Part shown: piece by piece, positions 53,545 to 61,891 of the stretch
Position numbering within the stretch: position 1 is the stretch's first letter
Layout of the letters: every line of letters begins with the position of its first letter
Assembly (NCBI GenBank): GCA_944327255.1
Contig: CALVHA010000001.1
Span: forward strand, 88,909-152,908
Direction of reading: 5' to 3'
DNA: 64,000 bases
Source: Candidatus Gastranaerophilales bacterium
GTDB lineage: Bacteria > Cyanobacteriota > Vampirovibrionia > Gastranaerophilales > Gastranaerophilaceae
Position numbers and translations under genes: made by a program
The notes under the pieces: generated by a model
Databases searched by the model: none
Told to the model about the DNA's origin: nothing
The model's input: the letters and a program-made list of their open reading frames with translations, nothing else

Positions 53545-54348
53545 ATGAGTACTGCTGTAGTAAATTACAATTTAGACTTACCAGAAATAGAGAAAACCGC
53601 CGAAAATGAAGGGATTGGGATTCTTGTTTCAATGGCCAAAGCCGGTAAGATTGATCCGTGGAACATTGATATAATAGACGTTACCGATAAATATCTTGCT
53701 CATTTTTGTTCAATGAAGTCTCAAAACCTTAGAATTACAGGAAGAACTTATCTTTTTGCTTCTGTTCTATTGAACATGAAATCAAAAATCCTTGACGGGG
53801 TAGATGTGTTACAGTTTCAGGATGCACCGGAAGAAAATATTGAATATGATGATGACGGGTTTATTGTAGAGTATCCTGAAGATGATATTCCAACAACAAA
53901 CGCACAGACAATAGATGATGTCTTGCAAAGACGGACAAGCGTAAGGTTAAATAGAAATCGTGTTGTTACATTGCGTGACTTAATCCGTCAATTGCAGTTC
54001 TATGAAAAATTAGAACAAAAACAATCCTTAAAACAGGCTCATGAGCGAGCTAAAAATAGAGTGCGCTCTTATGCAAGATTCACACCTGATGATATAATTA
54101 ATCTTGCACACGAAGAGTATATAGAAGATTGCGTTTTAAGGTTAAAGGAAAATTTAGTTCAAATTTTTGAACGTCAGGATAAAATAGAGTTAAATGAACT
54201 TACACTTCTTGGAATGGATAAAATAAGCGCTTATATTGCACTTTTATTCCTTAGTGCCGAGACGGATTATGATTTAGAGCAGAAAGAATTCTATTCTGAT
54301 TTATATGTTGTGAGAGGTAATAATGGAACAGTTGAAAGCGAGAATTGA
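53545..54348 (+). CDS. scpA: Segregation and condensation protein A
   Basis: 267 aa; the kleisin N-terminal region has GIGILVSMAKAGKIDPWNIDIIDVTDKYL, then FASVLLNMKSKIL, with a variable acidic middle (DDDGFIVEYPEDD) and a winged helix at the end (ELTLLGMDKISAYIALLFLSAE). It bridges the SMC heads. Starts 1 nt after the smc stop; overlaps scpB by 26 nt. Confidence 0.95.
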   Translation: MSTAVVNYNLDLPEIEKTAENEGIGILVSMAKAGKIDPWNIDIIDVTDKYLAHFCSMKSQNLRITGRTYLFASVLLNMKSKILDGVDVLQFQDAPEENIEYDDDGFIVEYPEDDIPTTNAQTIDDVLQRRTSVRLNRNRVVTLRDLIRQLQFYEKLEQKQSLKQAHERAKNRVRSYARFTPDDIINLAHEEYIEDCVLRLKENLVQIFERQDKIELNELTLLGMDKISAYIALLFLSAETDYDLEQKEFYSDLYVVRGNNGTVESEN

Positions 54349-54844
54349 GGCTGTTTTATTTACGACAGCTCAAGCTTTATCAATAAAAGAGATAGCAGAA
54401 ATTTTAGAAGAAGAAGATTTGGACAAAACAGAAGAAGCCATGTTAGAATTAATTATGGACTACTCTTCACGTCCTGGAGCACTGGAGATAGATGACGAAA
54501 ATGGTTATATTCTTCAGGTAAAAGAAGAGCATATGGATATTGTGGAAAAACTATGTCCTGTAGAATTAAAGCCTGCAACACTCCGTACTCTCTCCGTAAT
54601 TGCATTAAAAGAACCTATCAGACAGACCGATTTAAAAGAATTGAGAGGCTCTACGGCATACGAGCATGTTCAGGAATTGTTGGAAAAAGGATTAATTAGC
54701 AGAACAAAAGACAAAAACGGTAGAAGTTACAACTTGAAAACAACTCCAAAATTCGCAGAATATTTCAAGTTAAAAGGCGATACCCGTTCGTTAGCAAAAC
54801 TCCTTGAAGTTGATAAGGGGATTAAGGATAGTGTCAGCGACTAA
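54323..54844 (+). CDS. scpB: Segregation and condensation protein B
   Basis: 173 aa with two winged-helix domains: IEAVLFTTAQALSIKEIAEIL at the start, then LSVIALKEPIRQTDLKELRGSTAYEHVQELLEKGLI and a TTPKFAEYF end. It binds ScpA and stabilises the SMC complex. Overlaps scpA at its start and the metalloprotease gene at its end. Confidence 0.94.
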   Translation: MEQLKARIEAVLFTTAQALSIKEIAEILEEEDLDKTEEAMLELIMDYSSRPGALEIDDENGYILQVKEEHMDIVEKLCPVELKPATLRTLSVIALKEPIRQTDLKELRGSTAYEHVQELLEKGLISRTKDKNGRSYNLKTTPKFAEYFKLKGDTRSLAKLLEVDKGIKDSVSD

Positions 54845-56180
54845 AAAATTTTTACTTGGAACTATTTTAATCGGATTGCTTGGATTTGCAGTCGGAATAA
54901 ATATTGTTCCGGAATATTACTACAAATTAGGGATAAATGCCTATGAAAAAGGTGATTACCAGACTGCATACAAAAATTTTTACAATGCAAAATTAATTTC
55001 ACCTTCGGACAGCGACTACAGGTATTATTATGTTCAAACGCTTGCAAAATTTAAGCCGTCCGTAAGAATTCAAAAGGAAATGTTCAAATTTGTAGAAGAC
55101 GGAAAAGATGATAGCGCACATGTTGCTGCAGGAATTCAGGTAGCTGTTTGGAGAAATAATATTCTCCAGCAATACGGCGAGAATTACATAGAACAGGCGC
55201 CAATAAATAATCAAATTATGCGTTGGAACCCGAAGACTTTTCCTTTGAAAGTTTACGTTGATTTTGCTGATATTGCGACCGTACCAGATTATTACAACAA
55301 TGAAATATTTAGAGCTTTCGGGCAATGGCAGGTTTCATCAGGGTTTCTTGCATTTAAATTTATCGATTCTCCTGATTCTGCAGATATTACGGTAAAATTT
55401 GCACCGCTTCCCAAAAATAATTGCAACCAGACAGGATGTAAGTACGTTGTGGCACATACAATCCCAACAATTAAGAATAATATTCTAAAACAAATGACTA
55501 TTACTATTTATGATAAAGATGCAAACGGAAGTTATTTTTCAGACAGACAGCTTTACAACACAGTATTGCATGAAATTGGTCATGCTCTGGGAATTATGGG
55601 ACATAGTTACAGCACGGATGATTTGATGTATATGGCAGAAGACGGCAGGGAGGAAAACCCTATGCTTACCCGTTACAGAAGTGATTTCCAATATATATCA
55701 AATAAGGATGTAAGTACATTGAAACTTTTATACAATCTTATCCCAAGCGTAACAAACACTCCTTTAGACGAAGTTAATACAGAGAACTTAATTTATCCGC
55801 CAATAGTACTTGGAACAACAAAAAACATGAGTCAGCAAAAACTGAAAGAAGCACAAAAATATGTTCAGGAAGCACCTGACATCCCAAACGGATATATTGA
55901 TATGGCAATAGCATATGACGAACTTGGGAAATTTGATCTGGCGGTACAAGCCTTACAAAATGCGTTTAACAAAGCACAAACAGACATGGACAAATATATT
56001 GTATTATATAACTATGCTGTTCTATACTTAAACAATAATAATCCAGAAACAGCCATGCAATATGCAAAACAGGCAAAACAAATCGGGGATTCAGAAGAGC
56101 TTTTTGACTTAATGAGCAACATAGAACATGCAATTGAAACCAAAAGTTCTCCGTTCAAAGGCACAAAACTGTTAAGGTAA
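54831..56180 (+). CDS. Matrixin-like metalloprotease with TPR repeats, 449 aa
   Basis: The GTG at 54831 is the likely start, overlapping the end of scpB. An N-terminal hydrophobic segment (about residues 5-25) exports or anchors it. A TPR-like unit (AYEKGDYQTAYKNFYNAKLISPS) follows, then the catalytic domain with HEIGHALGIMGH (residues 247-258), the HExxHxxGxxGH zinc motif of metzincins, and the DDLMYM Met-turn. Two further TPR-like units close the protein. The neighbours are condensin genes, so the link is translational only or unknown. Possible envelope proteolysis or adhesin processing (inference). Confidence 0.85.
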   Translation: MSATKKFLLGTILIGLLGFAVGINIVPEYYYKLGINAYEKGDYQTAYKNFYNAKLISPSDSDYRYYYVQTLAKFKPSVRIQKEMFKFVEDGKDDSAHVAAGIQVAVWRNNILQQYGENYIEQAPINNQIMRWNPKTFPLKVYVDFADIATVPDYYNNEIFRAFGQWQVSSGFLAFKFIDSPDSADITVKFAPLPKNNCNQTGCKYVVAHTIPTIKNNILKQMTITIYDKDANGSYFSDRQLYNTVLHEIGHALGIMGHSYSTDDLMYMAEDGREENPMLTRYRSDFQYISNKDVSTLKLLYNLIPSVTNTPLDEVNTENLIYPPIVLGTTKNMSQQKLKEAQKYVQEAPDIPNGYIDMAIAYDELGKFDLAVQALQNAFNKAQTDMDKYIVLYNYAVLYLNNNNPETAMQYAKQAKQIGDSEELFDLMSNIEHAIETKSSPFKGTKLLR

Positions 56181-56191
56181 ATGTAATATAA

Positions 56192-57202
56192 CTATTTTTC
56201 TTCAAGATTTGCAGAGTTTTTAATATCTTTTATTGATATATTAAAACGGAATAAATAAAACAAACCCAAAACAGTAAGTATTATTGTTAAAATTCCTTGA
56301 TGAACCGTTGAAATTGCAAGAGTTGTTGATTTTTGAACCCCGAAAATACCAAGTGCAAGTATATAAGCATACTGATAAGGCCCAAGAAATACAGAAGTTG
56401 ACGGAATCATTGTCGAGAAAGAGATCAAGCTTATAACAAATAAACTTGCGGCAAAACCGAGTCCTAAATTAAAACTTTCTAAAATCAAAAATGCGACATA
56501 AGCTTCTATTCCCCATATAAGGAAACTTGAGATAACTGCAATAACACAGAACTGCCAGTAATTTAAAACCTCAAAACCTTCCATAAAAGATTTTGAATAA
56601 TCACAGATTTTTTTTACAAAATTTTCTAAAAAAGCTGACATCCTCTGAGGCAACCTATCAACTATAGAAATAAACTTGTCACAAATCCAATCAATTTTAT
56701 CAAGTTTAAATATCAAAATAAAAACAATCAAACTGCCGATAAAAAGCGCCCCGATACCATATGCAATATGCAATATCCAATCCTGTTTACAGTATAAAAA
56801 CACGGCCGCAAGCAGAATAAAAAATACACTGACTCCATCCAAAGTTCTCTCTAGAATTATAGAACCAAAAACCTTCATTTTTTTTTCATTTTTAACAGAT
56901 CCCAGATAATAAGCACGATACATATCACCTGCACGAGCAGGCAGGAATATATTTAACATGCTTCCTACTAGGAAAATCTCACCGAGATTAAGACTGGAAT
57001 ATCTTTTATCATTAAGAAGCAGTGACTTCCATCGAATACCACGTAAAAACATTGTAAGAAGATACAAAACCACAATTGCCCATATATTTTTAAAATTGAA
57101 GTTTTTAAAGGTGATAACCAGTTCATGCCAGTTAATCTTATGAAAAATAATACCCAGAAGTATAACAGTAATCCCGAGGGCCAAAATCTTCTTCTTACTC
57201 AT
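56192..57202 (-). CDS. Flippase-like/lysylphosphatidylglycerol synthase TM-domain protein (UPF0104)
   Basis: 336 aa with about seven to eight membrane helices and the family motifs LRGIRWKSLL, GSMLNIFLPARAGDMYRAYYL and IILERTLDGVSVF. Members include AglD2-like proteins and MprF N-terminal domains that move or scan lipids. TAAAAT lies 6 nt before the ATG, with no Shine-Dalgarno sequence. It diverges from the thioesterase gene. Confidence 0.88.
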   Translation of the reverse strand: MSKKKILALGITVILLGIIFHKINWHELVITFKNFNFKNIWAIVVLYLLTMFLRGIRWKSLLLNDKRYSSLNLGEIFLVGSMLNIFLPARAGDMYRAYYLGSVKNEKKMKVFGSIILERTLDGVSVFFILLAAVFLYCKQDWILHIAYGIGALFIGSLIVFILIFKLDKIDWICDKFISIVDRLPQRMSAFLENFVKKICDYSKSFMEGFEVLNYWQFCVIAVISSFLIWGIEAYVAFLILESFNLGLGFAASLFVISLISFSTMIPSTSVFLGPYQYAYILALGIFGVQKSTTLAISTVHQGILTIILTVLGLFYLFRFNISIKDIKNSANLEEK

Positions 57203-57208
57203 ACAACA

Positions 57209-57214
57209 ATTTTA
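57209..57214 (-). promoter_or_regulatory. -10 box of the flippase-like gene; predicted leaderless start
   Basis: TAAAAT on the minus strand ends 6 nt before the ATG at 57202. No Shine-Dalgarno sequence is possible. Confidence 0.5.
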
Positions 57215-57230
57215 GCACAAAAATTTTATA

Positions 57231-57259
57231 TTGCGGGAGAATTATAAGCATGCTATAAT
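57231..57259 (+). promoter_or_regulatory. Promoter of the thioesterase gene; predicted leaderless start
   Basis: TTGCGG (57231-57236), 17 nt, a perfect TATAAT (57254-57259), then 6 nt to the ATG at 57266. Confidence 0.7.
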
Positions 57260-57265
57260 CTACTT

Positions 57266-57688
57266 ATGAAACATATATTTGAACAAAAAGTATTTTATTC
57301 CGATACAGATGCCTACGGTGTTGTATGGCACGGAGCATATCTCCGCTGGATGGAGATGGGCAGAGTTGAGTTATGCGAGATGTTTGGACATAATCTTATT
57401 GATTTAAAAGCACAAGATATAGTGCTACCTGTAGTGAATATTAATATAAAATATAAAATGTCCGCAAGGCTTAACGATGAAATGATTATCGAAACAGAAA
57501 TTTCAAAATTCAATGGATTTACAGTAACGTTTAAACAGATTATCAAATCAAAAGAAACTGGAAAATCATATATTGAAGCGGAAGTTGATGTCGTTGCAAT
57601 TACAAATAACGGCAAACTCTACAGAAGAATGCCTGAAATTCTGGCAAAATCTTTTGAGGAGGAACTTAAATGTCTGCAACCCGCTTAA
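57266..57688 (+). CDS. Hotdog-fold acyl-CoA thioesterase (YbgC/4HBT-like)
   Basis: 140 aa with the 4HBT signature SDTDAYGVVWHGAYLRWMEMGRVE near residue 12, in which the Asp is catalytic, and a VVNINIKYKMSARLNDEMIIE strand region. Family members cleave short- or aromatic acyl-CoA; a substrate cannot be named. Overlaps the pseudouridine-synthase gene by 19 nt and starts a thioesterase-rluB-coaE operon. Confidence 0.88.
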   Translation: MKHIFEQKVFYSDTDAYGVVWHGAYLRWMEMGRVELCEMFGHNLIDLKAQDIVLPVVNINIKYKMSARLNDEMIIETEISKFNGFTVTFKQIIKSKETGKSYIEAEVDVVAITNNGKLYRRMPEILAKSFEEELKCLQPA

Positions 57689-58407
57689 ATAAATATATTG
57701 CATCATCTGGTTTGTGCTCAAGAAGAAAGGCCGATGAACTTATAGAACATGGAGCCGTTATGGTTAACGGCAAAAAAATAACAGAACTTGGATTTCAGGT
57801 AAAAGAAAAGGATAAGGTTTTTGTAAACAATAAACTAATACATCCTATAAAACATCAGTACTATAGATTTTACAAACCAGCCGGCTATATTACGACAAGT
57901 GATGATGAAAAAGGGCGAAAAACAATATATGATCTCCTGCCTGATGAACTTACAGGATTAAAACCAGTTGGAAGACTTGATAAAGATTCAACAGGATTAC
58001 TTATTTTAACAAATGATGGAGAATTAATACAGGAACTTACACATCCTTCAGTCAAAGTTCCGAAAGTTTATCTTGTTCAAGTAGGAGGTCTTTTGCATCC
58101 TCATCAGCTTGAAACGCTGGCGAAAGGTGTTGAGATTGAACCCGGGAAAATTGCATACGCCGATATTGACGTCCTAGAAGCTGACAACAAGCATACAATG
58201 ATGAGAATTACCCTGTATCAGGGAATGAACAGGCAAATCAGAAAAATGTTTGAATACATCGGTTATGAAGTTAAATCACTAAAAAGGATTCAGCATGCGA
58301 CTATTCAGCTTACAGGGTTAAAACGAGGAGAATTTAAGCCGATTAAACCTGCTCAAATAAAAGAACTTAGAAATTTTTTAAACAGATTGGCACAAAAAAA
58401 TGATTAA
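57670..58407 (+). CDS. rluB: Ribosomal large-subunit pseudouridine synthase, RluB/RsuA family
   Basis: 245 aa: an N-terminal S4 RNA-binding domain (RLNKYIASSGLCSRRKADELI) and a catalytic domain with PVGRLDKDSTGLLILTNDG (catalytic Asp about residue 104) and MNRQIRKMFEYIGYEV. It converts a uridine in rRNA to pseudouridine. GAGGAGG precedes the ATG inside the thioesterase gene. The RluB/RluE/RsuA target cannot be decided by eye. Confidence 0.9.
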   Translation: MSATRLNKYIASSGLCSRRKADELIEHGAVMVNGKKITELGFQVKEKDKVFVNNKLIHPIKHQYYRFYKPAGYITTSDDEKGRKTIYDLLPDELTGLKPVGRLDKDSTGLLILTNDGELIQELTHPSVKVPKVYLVQVGGLLHPHQLETLAKGVEIEPGKIAYADIDVLEADNKHTMMRITLYQGMNRQIRKMFEYIGYEVKSLKRIQHATIQLTGLKRGEFKPIKPAQIKELRNFLNRLAQKND

Positions 58408-58981
58408 AATTGCGATAACCGGAAATATTGCATCAGGGAAATCCGCCGTCCAAAATATCCTTGAAGAAAAAGGTTTTAAGGTTCTGGATACTGATAAAAC
58501 AGGACACAAATTATTAAACTCTATTAACGAAATAAAGACAACATTTAAATCCTACGACATTTTTGATGAGACAGGAGAAATCTCGAGAGACAAGCTGGGG
58601 AAACTGATATTCAATAATAAAGACTTAAAAACAAAACTTGAAACAATTCTCCATCCTGCAATCAGGAAAGAGATACTAAAATTCTTTACCAAGAACAAAA
58701 GCGAAACTGCTGTTTTTGTTGGAATTCCGCTTTTGTTTGAAACCGGTATGAGAAATATTTTTGATAAAGCTCTACTTATTTATACGGACGATGTAACACG
58801 AAAAAAGAGACTAATTAAGAGGAATTCTTATACTCCAGAGTATGCTGATATTAGAATGAAATCTCAGATGTCCCAGGATGAAAAAAAACTTTTATGCGAT
58901 TATGTCATATATAACAATGGAACCATTTCTGATTTATATAAGGCTGTTAACGACTTTTTGGATAATCTGTCTAGGCAGTAA
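58400..58981 (+). CDS. coaE: Dephospho-CoA kinase
   Basis: 193 aa with GNIASGKSAV (P loop, K14), the VLDTDKTGHKLL motif, a HPAIRKEI stretch, and VGIPLLFETGM. It performs the last step of coenzyme A synthesis. Overlaps rluB by 8 nt and its convergent neighbour by 11 nt. Confidence 0.95.
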   Translation: MIKIAITGNIASGKSAVQNILEEKGFKVLDTDKTGHKLLNSINEIKTTFKSYDIFDETGEISRDKLGKLIFNNKDLKTKLETILHPAIRKEILKFFTKNKSETAVFVGIPLLFETGMRNIFDKALLIYTDDVTRKKRLIKRNSYTPEYADIRMKSQMSQDEKKLLCDYVIYNNGTISDLYKAVNDFLDNLSRQ

Positions 58982-59762
58982 CAGGTACAAATATATTCAT
59001 ATTTAAACTTGCTTTTATATTATCATTTATATAATCACTTGCAGCTTTTCCGTTGCCAAGTGTAATTTCTACGTGTCCATATGCATTACTGTATCCGGCC
59101 GCCCCCTGTTGATAAACAAGAATACATCCAGCAGGAAGATTTTTTATATCGACACTATTCACATCAACTTCCTTAAAGTGCGGATTATTTCTTAAACTAT
59201 CACGAAGTTCATAAGCGTCACCACGAGCCCCGGCAATACCTAATCTTTCTAAAGAATTACTTACATATTTTGCACAATAACCGGTTGAACCAGCTTCGAC
59301 ATGTGAAGCAACATCTTTTGCAAGTCTTTGTGCTAGATTTGCATTATAACCTGCTTCCTTCAAAGATTTATATTTTATGGAAGTATCAAAATTTAGTTCC
59401 GATGTATTTCTCGTTGCAGAAATAAAATTTTTCGACAGCTTAGGAATCGTAAGTTTAGGCATTGAGAAAACAGGCGTAGACGTCATGAATCCCTGAGTTG
59501 AAGTCTGAGCCTGAGACAAACGGTCAAATGATAAATTTGAAAGAGTATCACCCACAAAAGAATATGTATCAATTTGGGGAGCCTGATTAAAATTAAATAT
59601 AGGCGCTTGATATGAATTGCTAAATAAAAAATTCTGAGGCATAAAACCTGGCATCTGAAAAACAGGCATAGTGAACGGCTGATAAAACGCATTACTCCCG
59701 CTTGAAGAAGAAAAATTTCTTTGCATATTCATAATATGTTTATTTACATTTAAGCTATCCAA
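58971..59762 (-). CDS. CHAP/NlpC-like cysteine hydrolase without signal peptide, 263 aa
   Basis: The start is a TTG at 59762 with GAGGG 7 nt upstream. Residues 1-120 are Met/Phe/Ser/Asn/Pro-rich and disordered. The C-terminal ~120 residues show a papain-like arrangement: GYCAKYVSNSLERLG (C163), LPAGCILVYQQG, and NAYGHVEIT (H230) with a following Asp. This suits a peptidoglycan amidase or endopeptidase of the CHAP or Tae-effector type. No signal peptide is present, so it would need another export route. A GCAATTTTT-N16-TATA element lies upstream. Confidence 0.75.
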   Translation of the reverse strand: MDSLNVNKHIMNMQRNFSSSSGSNAFYQPFTMPVFQMPGFMPQNFLFSNSYQAPIFNFNQAPQIDTYSFVGDTLSNLSFDRLSQAQTSTQGFMTSTPVFSMPKLTIPKLSKNFISATRNTSELNFDTSIKYKSLKEAGYNANLAQRLAKDVASHVEAGSTGYCAKYVSNSLERLGIAGARGDAYELRDSLRNNPHFKEVDVNSVDIKNLPAGCILVYQQGAAGYSNAYGHVEITLGNGKAASDYINDNIKASLNMNIFVPVTA

Positions 59763-59791
59763 TTAAAATCCCTCAAATTTATTCCCCATAC

Positions 59792-59825
59792 ATATATATA
59801 AAGTATTTTTTATAAGAAAAATTGC
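59792..59825 (-). promoter_or_regulatory. GCAATTTTT-N16-TATA element upstream of the CHAP-like gene
   Basis: On the minus strand GCAATTTTT (59825-59817), 16 nt, then TATATATAT (59800-59792), 29 nt before the start. A second GCAATTTTT is at about 59857-59849. Confidence 0.55.
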
Positions 59826-59959
59826 TTAAATATTTACAGAAAGTTACAAAAAATTGCCTTATCATCTAATACATTTAGAGGATATTTTATGAAATAACTA
59901 AAGTTTGGAAAATGTGCTGTCGACAAATAATGCATACACATTTTATTTGGAGCTCAGAA

Positions 59960-61621
59960 ATGTCAGAACAAATTTTAATACAACCTTCTACAAATACTGA
60001 AAAAGCTGAAAAAGCAAGAAGATCTCTTGAACAGGCAAGAGTCTGTCATGAAAGATATCTCATCAGAAAAGATAATAATGATTTGCAGGAGGCAATAACA
60101 AATTATATAGATGCGGTAAAATATGACCCTACAATTCCCGAAACGTATTACAGACTGGCGACTTTAATGTGGGAACAGGGACAGATAAGTATTAATACAG
60201 CAATAGATCAATGTAAAACAGCCGTTTCTCTTGCGCCGGACAATATGAATGCGCATCTTTATGCAGGTTTTTTCATGCAAATGGCTGAAAATTACCCTGA
60301 AGCTGTTGAAGAATTTAAGTCTGCAATCAAAAGCGGAAGACTTAAATCCGCAAGACCAAGATTAGTATTGTCACAGACCCTTCTACAAAAAATCAATGCC
60401 AACCAAGGTTCTGCTGCGGATTATATGAAATTCATTTATTATTTCCTATCTGGAAGTATTATGCTTGCATGGGACAGACCATGTCTAAAAATGTTTTATA
60501 AACGAATGTCAGAAGACGTTTCTGTGTTCACTTACAATACTGTGGGCAGTTTCCTTGAAAAATTCAAACTCTACGATAAGGCTGAAAAAATTTATAGACA
60601 AGCAGTCACAGATACGAATCATGCACAACTTTTCTACGATAAAATGGGAGATTTAGCTCTCAAAAATAACGAAATAGATTTATGTCTTGATTGTTATAGA
60701 AAAGTAGTAGAGTCTAACCCGCTAAACAGAGATGTGCTAGTAAAAATTGCCACTGTATTGCAAACATACTATCCGGATAATACAACTGAAGCGATTGAAT
60801 GTTATGAAAAACTTCTTGAATTTGATATCGATACGGCTTCAATTTATTATGAACTAGGACATTTATATCTAAGAAGAGAAGATAAGATCAACTCAATAAG
60901 TGCTTTCAAACTAGCACTAGAAAAAGATAGCTCAAACCCTTATTATAATAATTCACTGGCCTATGCATACTCAAAGGCTGAATTATATGATGATGCCATT
61001 GAACATTATCAGAAAGCTATTTCGCTAAACCCAGATAACGAATGGACATCTATAGTATGTCAGGCGCTAGGCGGAATATATGCAGAAGTAAACGGGAACA
61101 TGGAAGCTGCAGTTGCAACTTATCAGGCTGGAATTATATTAAATCCGCAAAATTACGACTTGTATATTTCTCTAGGCGATATTTATATGGCAGAATATGA
61201 TCTTGATAAAGCAATAAAGGCTTACTGTGATGCAATTCTGGTTAATCCAGAAGATTACAGAGGCTATTCAAAAGCAGGTATTGCGCTATACGAAAAAGAT
61301 TATCTTGAAGAAGCACTTGTTGCTTATCATAAAGCAATTGAATTAAACCCAGAAAACGCTTACGCTCAAAATAATCTCGGAATTTTGTATCTTGACGGAT
61401 TATGTGATGCAGAAGAGGCATTAGAGTACTTTGAAGCTGCTATAGAGCTAAACTCAAGTTACACTCTTGCATATTTTAATGCAGGACGAGCAAGTCAAGA
61501 AATGGGCTTTATTAACGATGCCGCAAACTACTATCAAACGGCTATCGATTTAAATAAAGTAACGGAAGAACTTGATGAAGAAGATATCACAAGTAGACTG
61601 AGAAAATTATTTGAAGTTTAA
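59960..61621 (+). CDS. TPR-repeat protein, 553 aa
   Basis: The ATG at 59960 has GGAG 8 nt upstream; a longer frame from 59912 lacks one. After a short start the protein consists of about ten tetratricopeptide repeats (for example YYRLATLMWEQGQ, AIEHYQKAISLNPDN, AIKAYCDAILVNPED, ALVAYHKAIELNPEN, ALEYFEAAIELNSS). No signal peptide, membrane helix or catalytic domain. It is a cytosolic protein-interaction scaffold; partner unknown. Confidence 0.9.
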   Translation: MSEQILIQPSTNTEKAEKARRSLEQARVCHERYLIRKDNNDLQEAITNYIDAVKYDPTIPETYYRLATLMWEQGQISINTAIDQCKTAVSLAPDNMNAHLYAGFFMQMAENYPEAVEEFKSAIKSGRLKSARPRLVLSQTLLQKINANQGSAADYMKFIYYFLSGSIMLAWDRPCLKMFYKRMSEDVSVFTYNTVGSFLEKFKLYDKAEKIYRQAVTDTNHAQLFYDKMGDLALKNNEIDLCLDCYRKVVESNPLNRDVLVKIATVLQTYYPDNTTEAIECYEKLLEFDIDTASIYYELGHLYLRREDKINSISAFKLALEKDSSNPYYNNSLAYAYSKAELYDDAIEHYQKAISLNPDNEWTSIVCQALGGIYAEVNGNMEAAVATYQAGIILNPQNYDLYISLGDIYMAEYDLDKAIKAYCDAILVNPEDYRGYSKAGIALYEKDYLEEALVAYHKAIELNPENAYAQNNLGILYLDGLCDAEEALEYFEAAIELNSSYTLAYFNAGRASQEMGFINDAANYYQTAIDLNKVTEELDEEDITSRLRKLFEV

Positions 61622-61648
61622 TCAATCATAAATTATAAGATGGAATGT

Positions 61649-61682
61649 GGGCATGTTAAACAATATCATGCCCTTTTTTTTA
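61649..61682 (+). terminator. Terminator after the TPR gene
   Basis: GGGCATG-TTAAACAATAT-CATGCCC followed by nine T. Confidence 0.92.
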
Positions 61683-61789
61683 ATCCACCCAATCTTATGA
61701 AAATATTATAAATAGTCCTACATCATTTAGATGATATTAAAACAAATTGTCAAAGATTAAAAATTTATGAGCCGTATATAAAAATATAA

Positions 61790-61868
61790 GTTATGAGAAA
61801 CGCTAAGTTTTTCATACCTCCTCCCCAAGTCTGGTAGCCGTTCTTTTAAAAGACGGCTTTTTTTTATG
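61790..61868 (+). ncRNA. Candidate small RNA with exposed CCUCCUCCCC
   Basis: TATGAGAAA (61792-61800) and TTTTTCATA (61808-61816) form a hairpin with a 7-nt loop, then an unpaired CCTCCTCCCC (61817-61826), then a terminator stem (61836-61858) with nine T. Hairpin - C-rich single strand - terminator is the layout of small RNAs that bind Shine-Dalgarno sequences. It lies between the TPR terminator and the leaderless kinase gene. A promoter was not clearly identified (TATATAAA at 61775 is possible). Confidence 0.45.
61836..61866 (+). terminator. Terminator before the histidine kinase gene
   Basis: AGCCG-TTCTTTTAAAAGA-CGGCT stem followed by TTTTTTTT. The kinase promoter begins right behind it. 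Confidence 0.88.
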
Positions 61869-61879
61869 CAAAAATCTGT

Positions 61880-61885
61880 TATAAT
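61880..61885 (+). promoter_or_regulatory. -10 box of the kinase gene; predicted leaderless start
   Basis: A perfect TATAAT followed by 6 nt and the ATG at 61892. No Shine-Dalgarno sequence. The -35 region falls in the T run of the terminator. Confidence 0.6.
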
Positions 61886-61891
61886 GAATTT

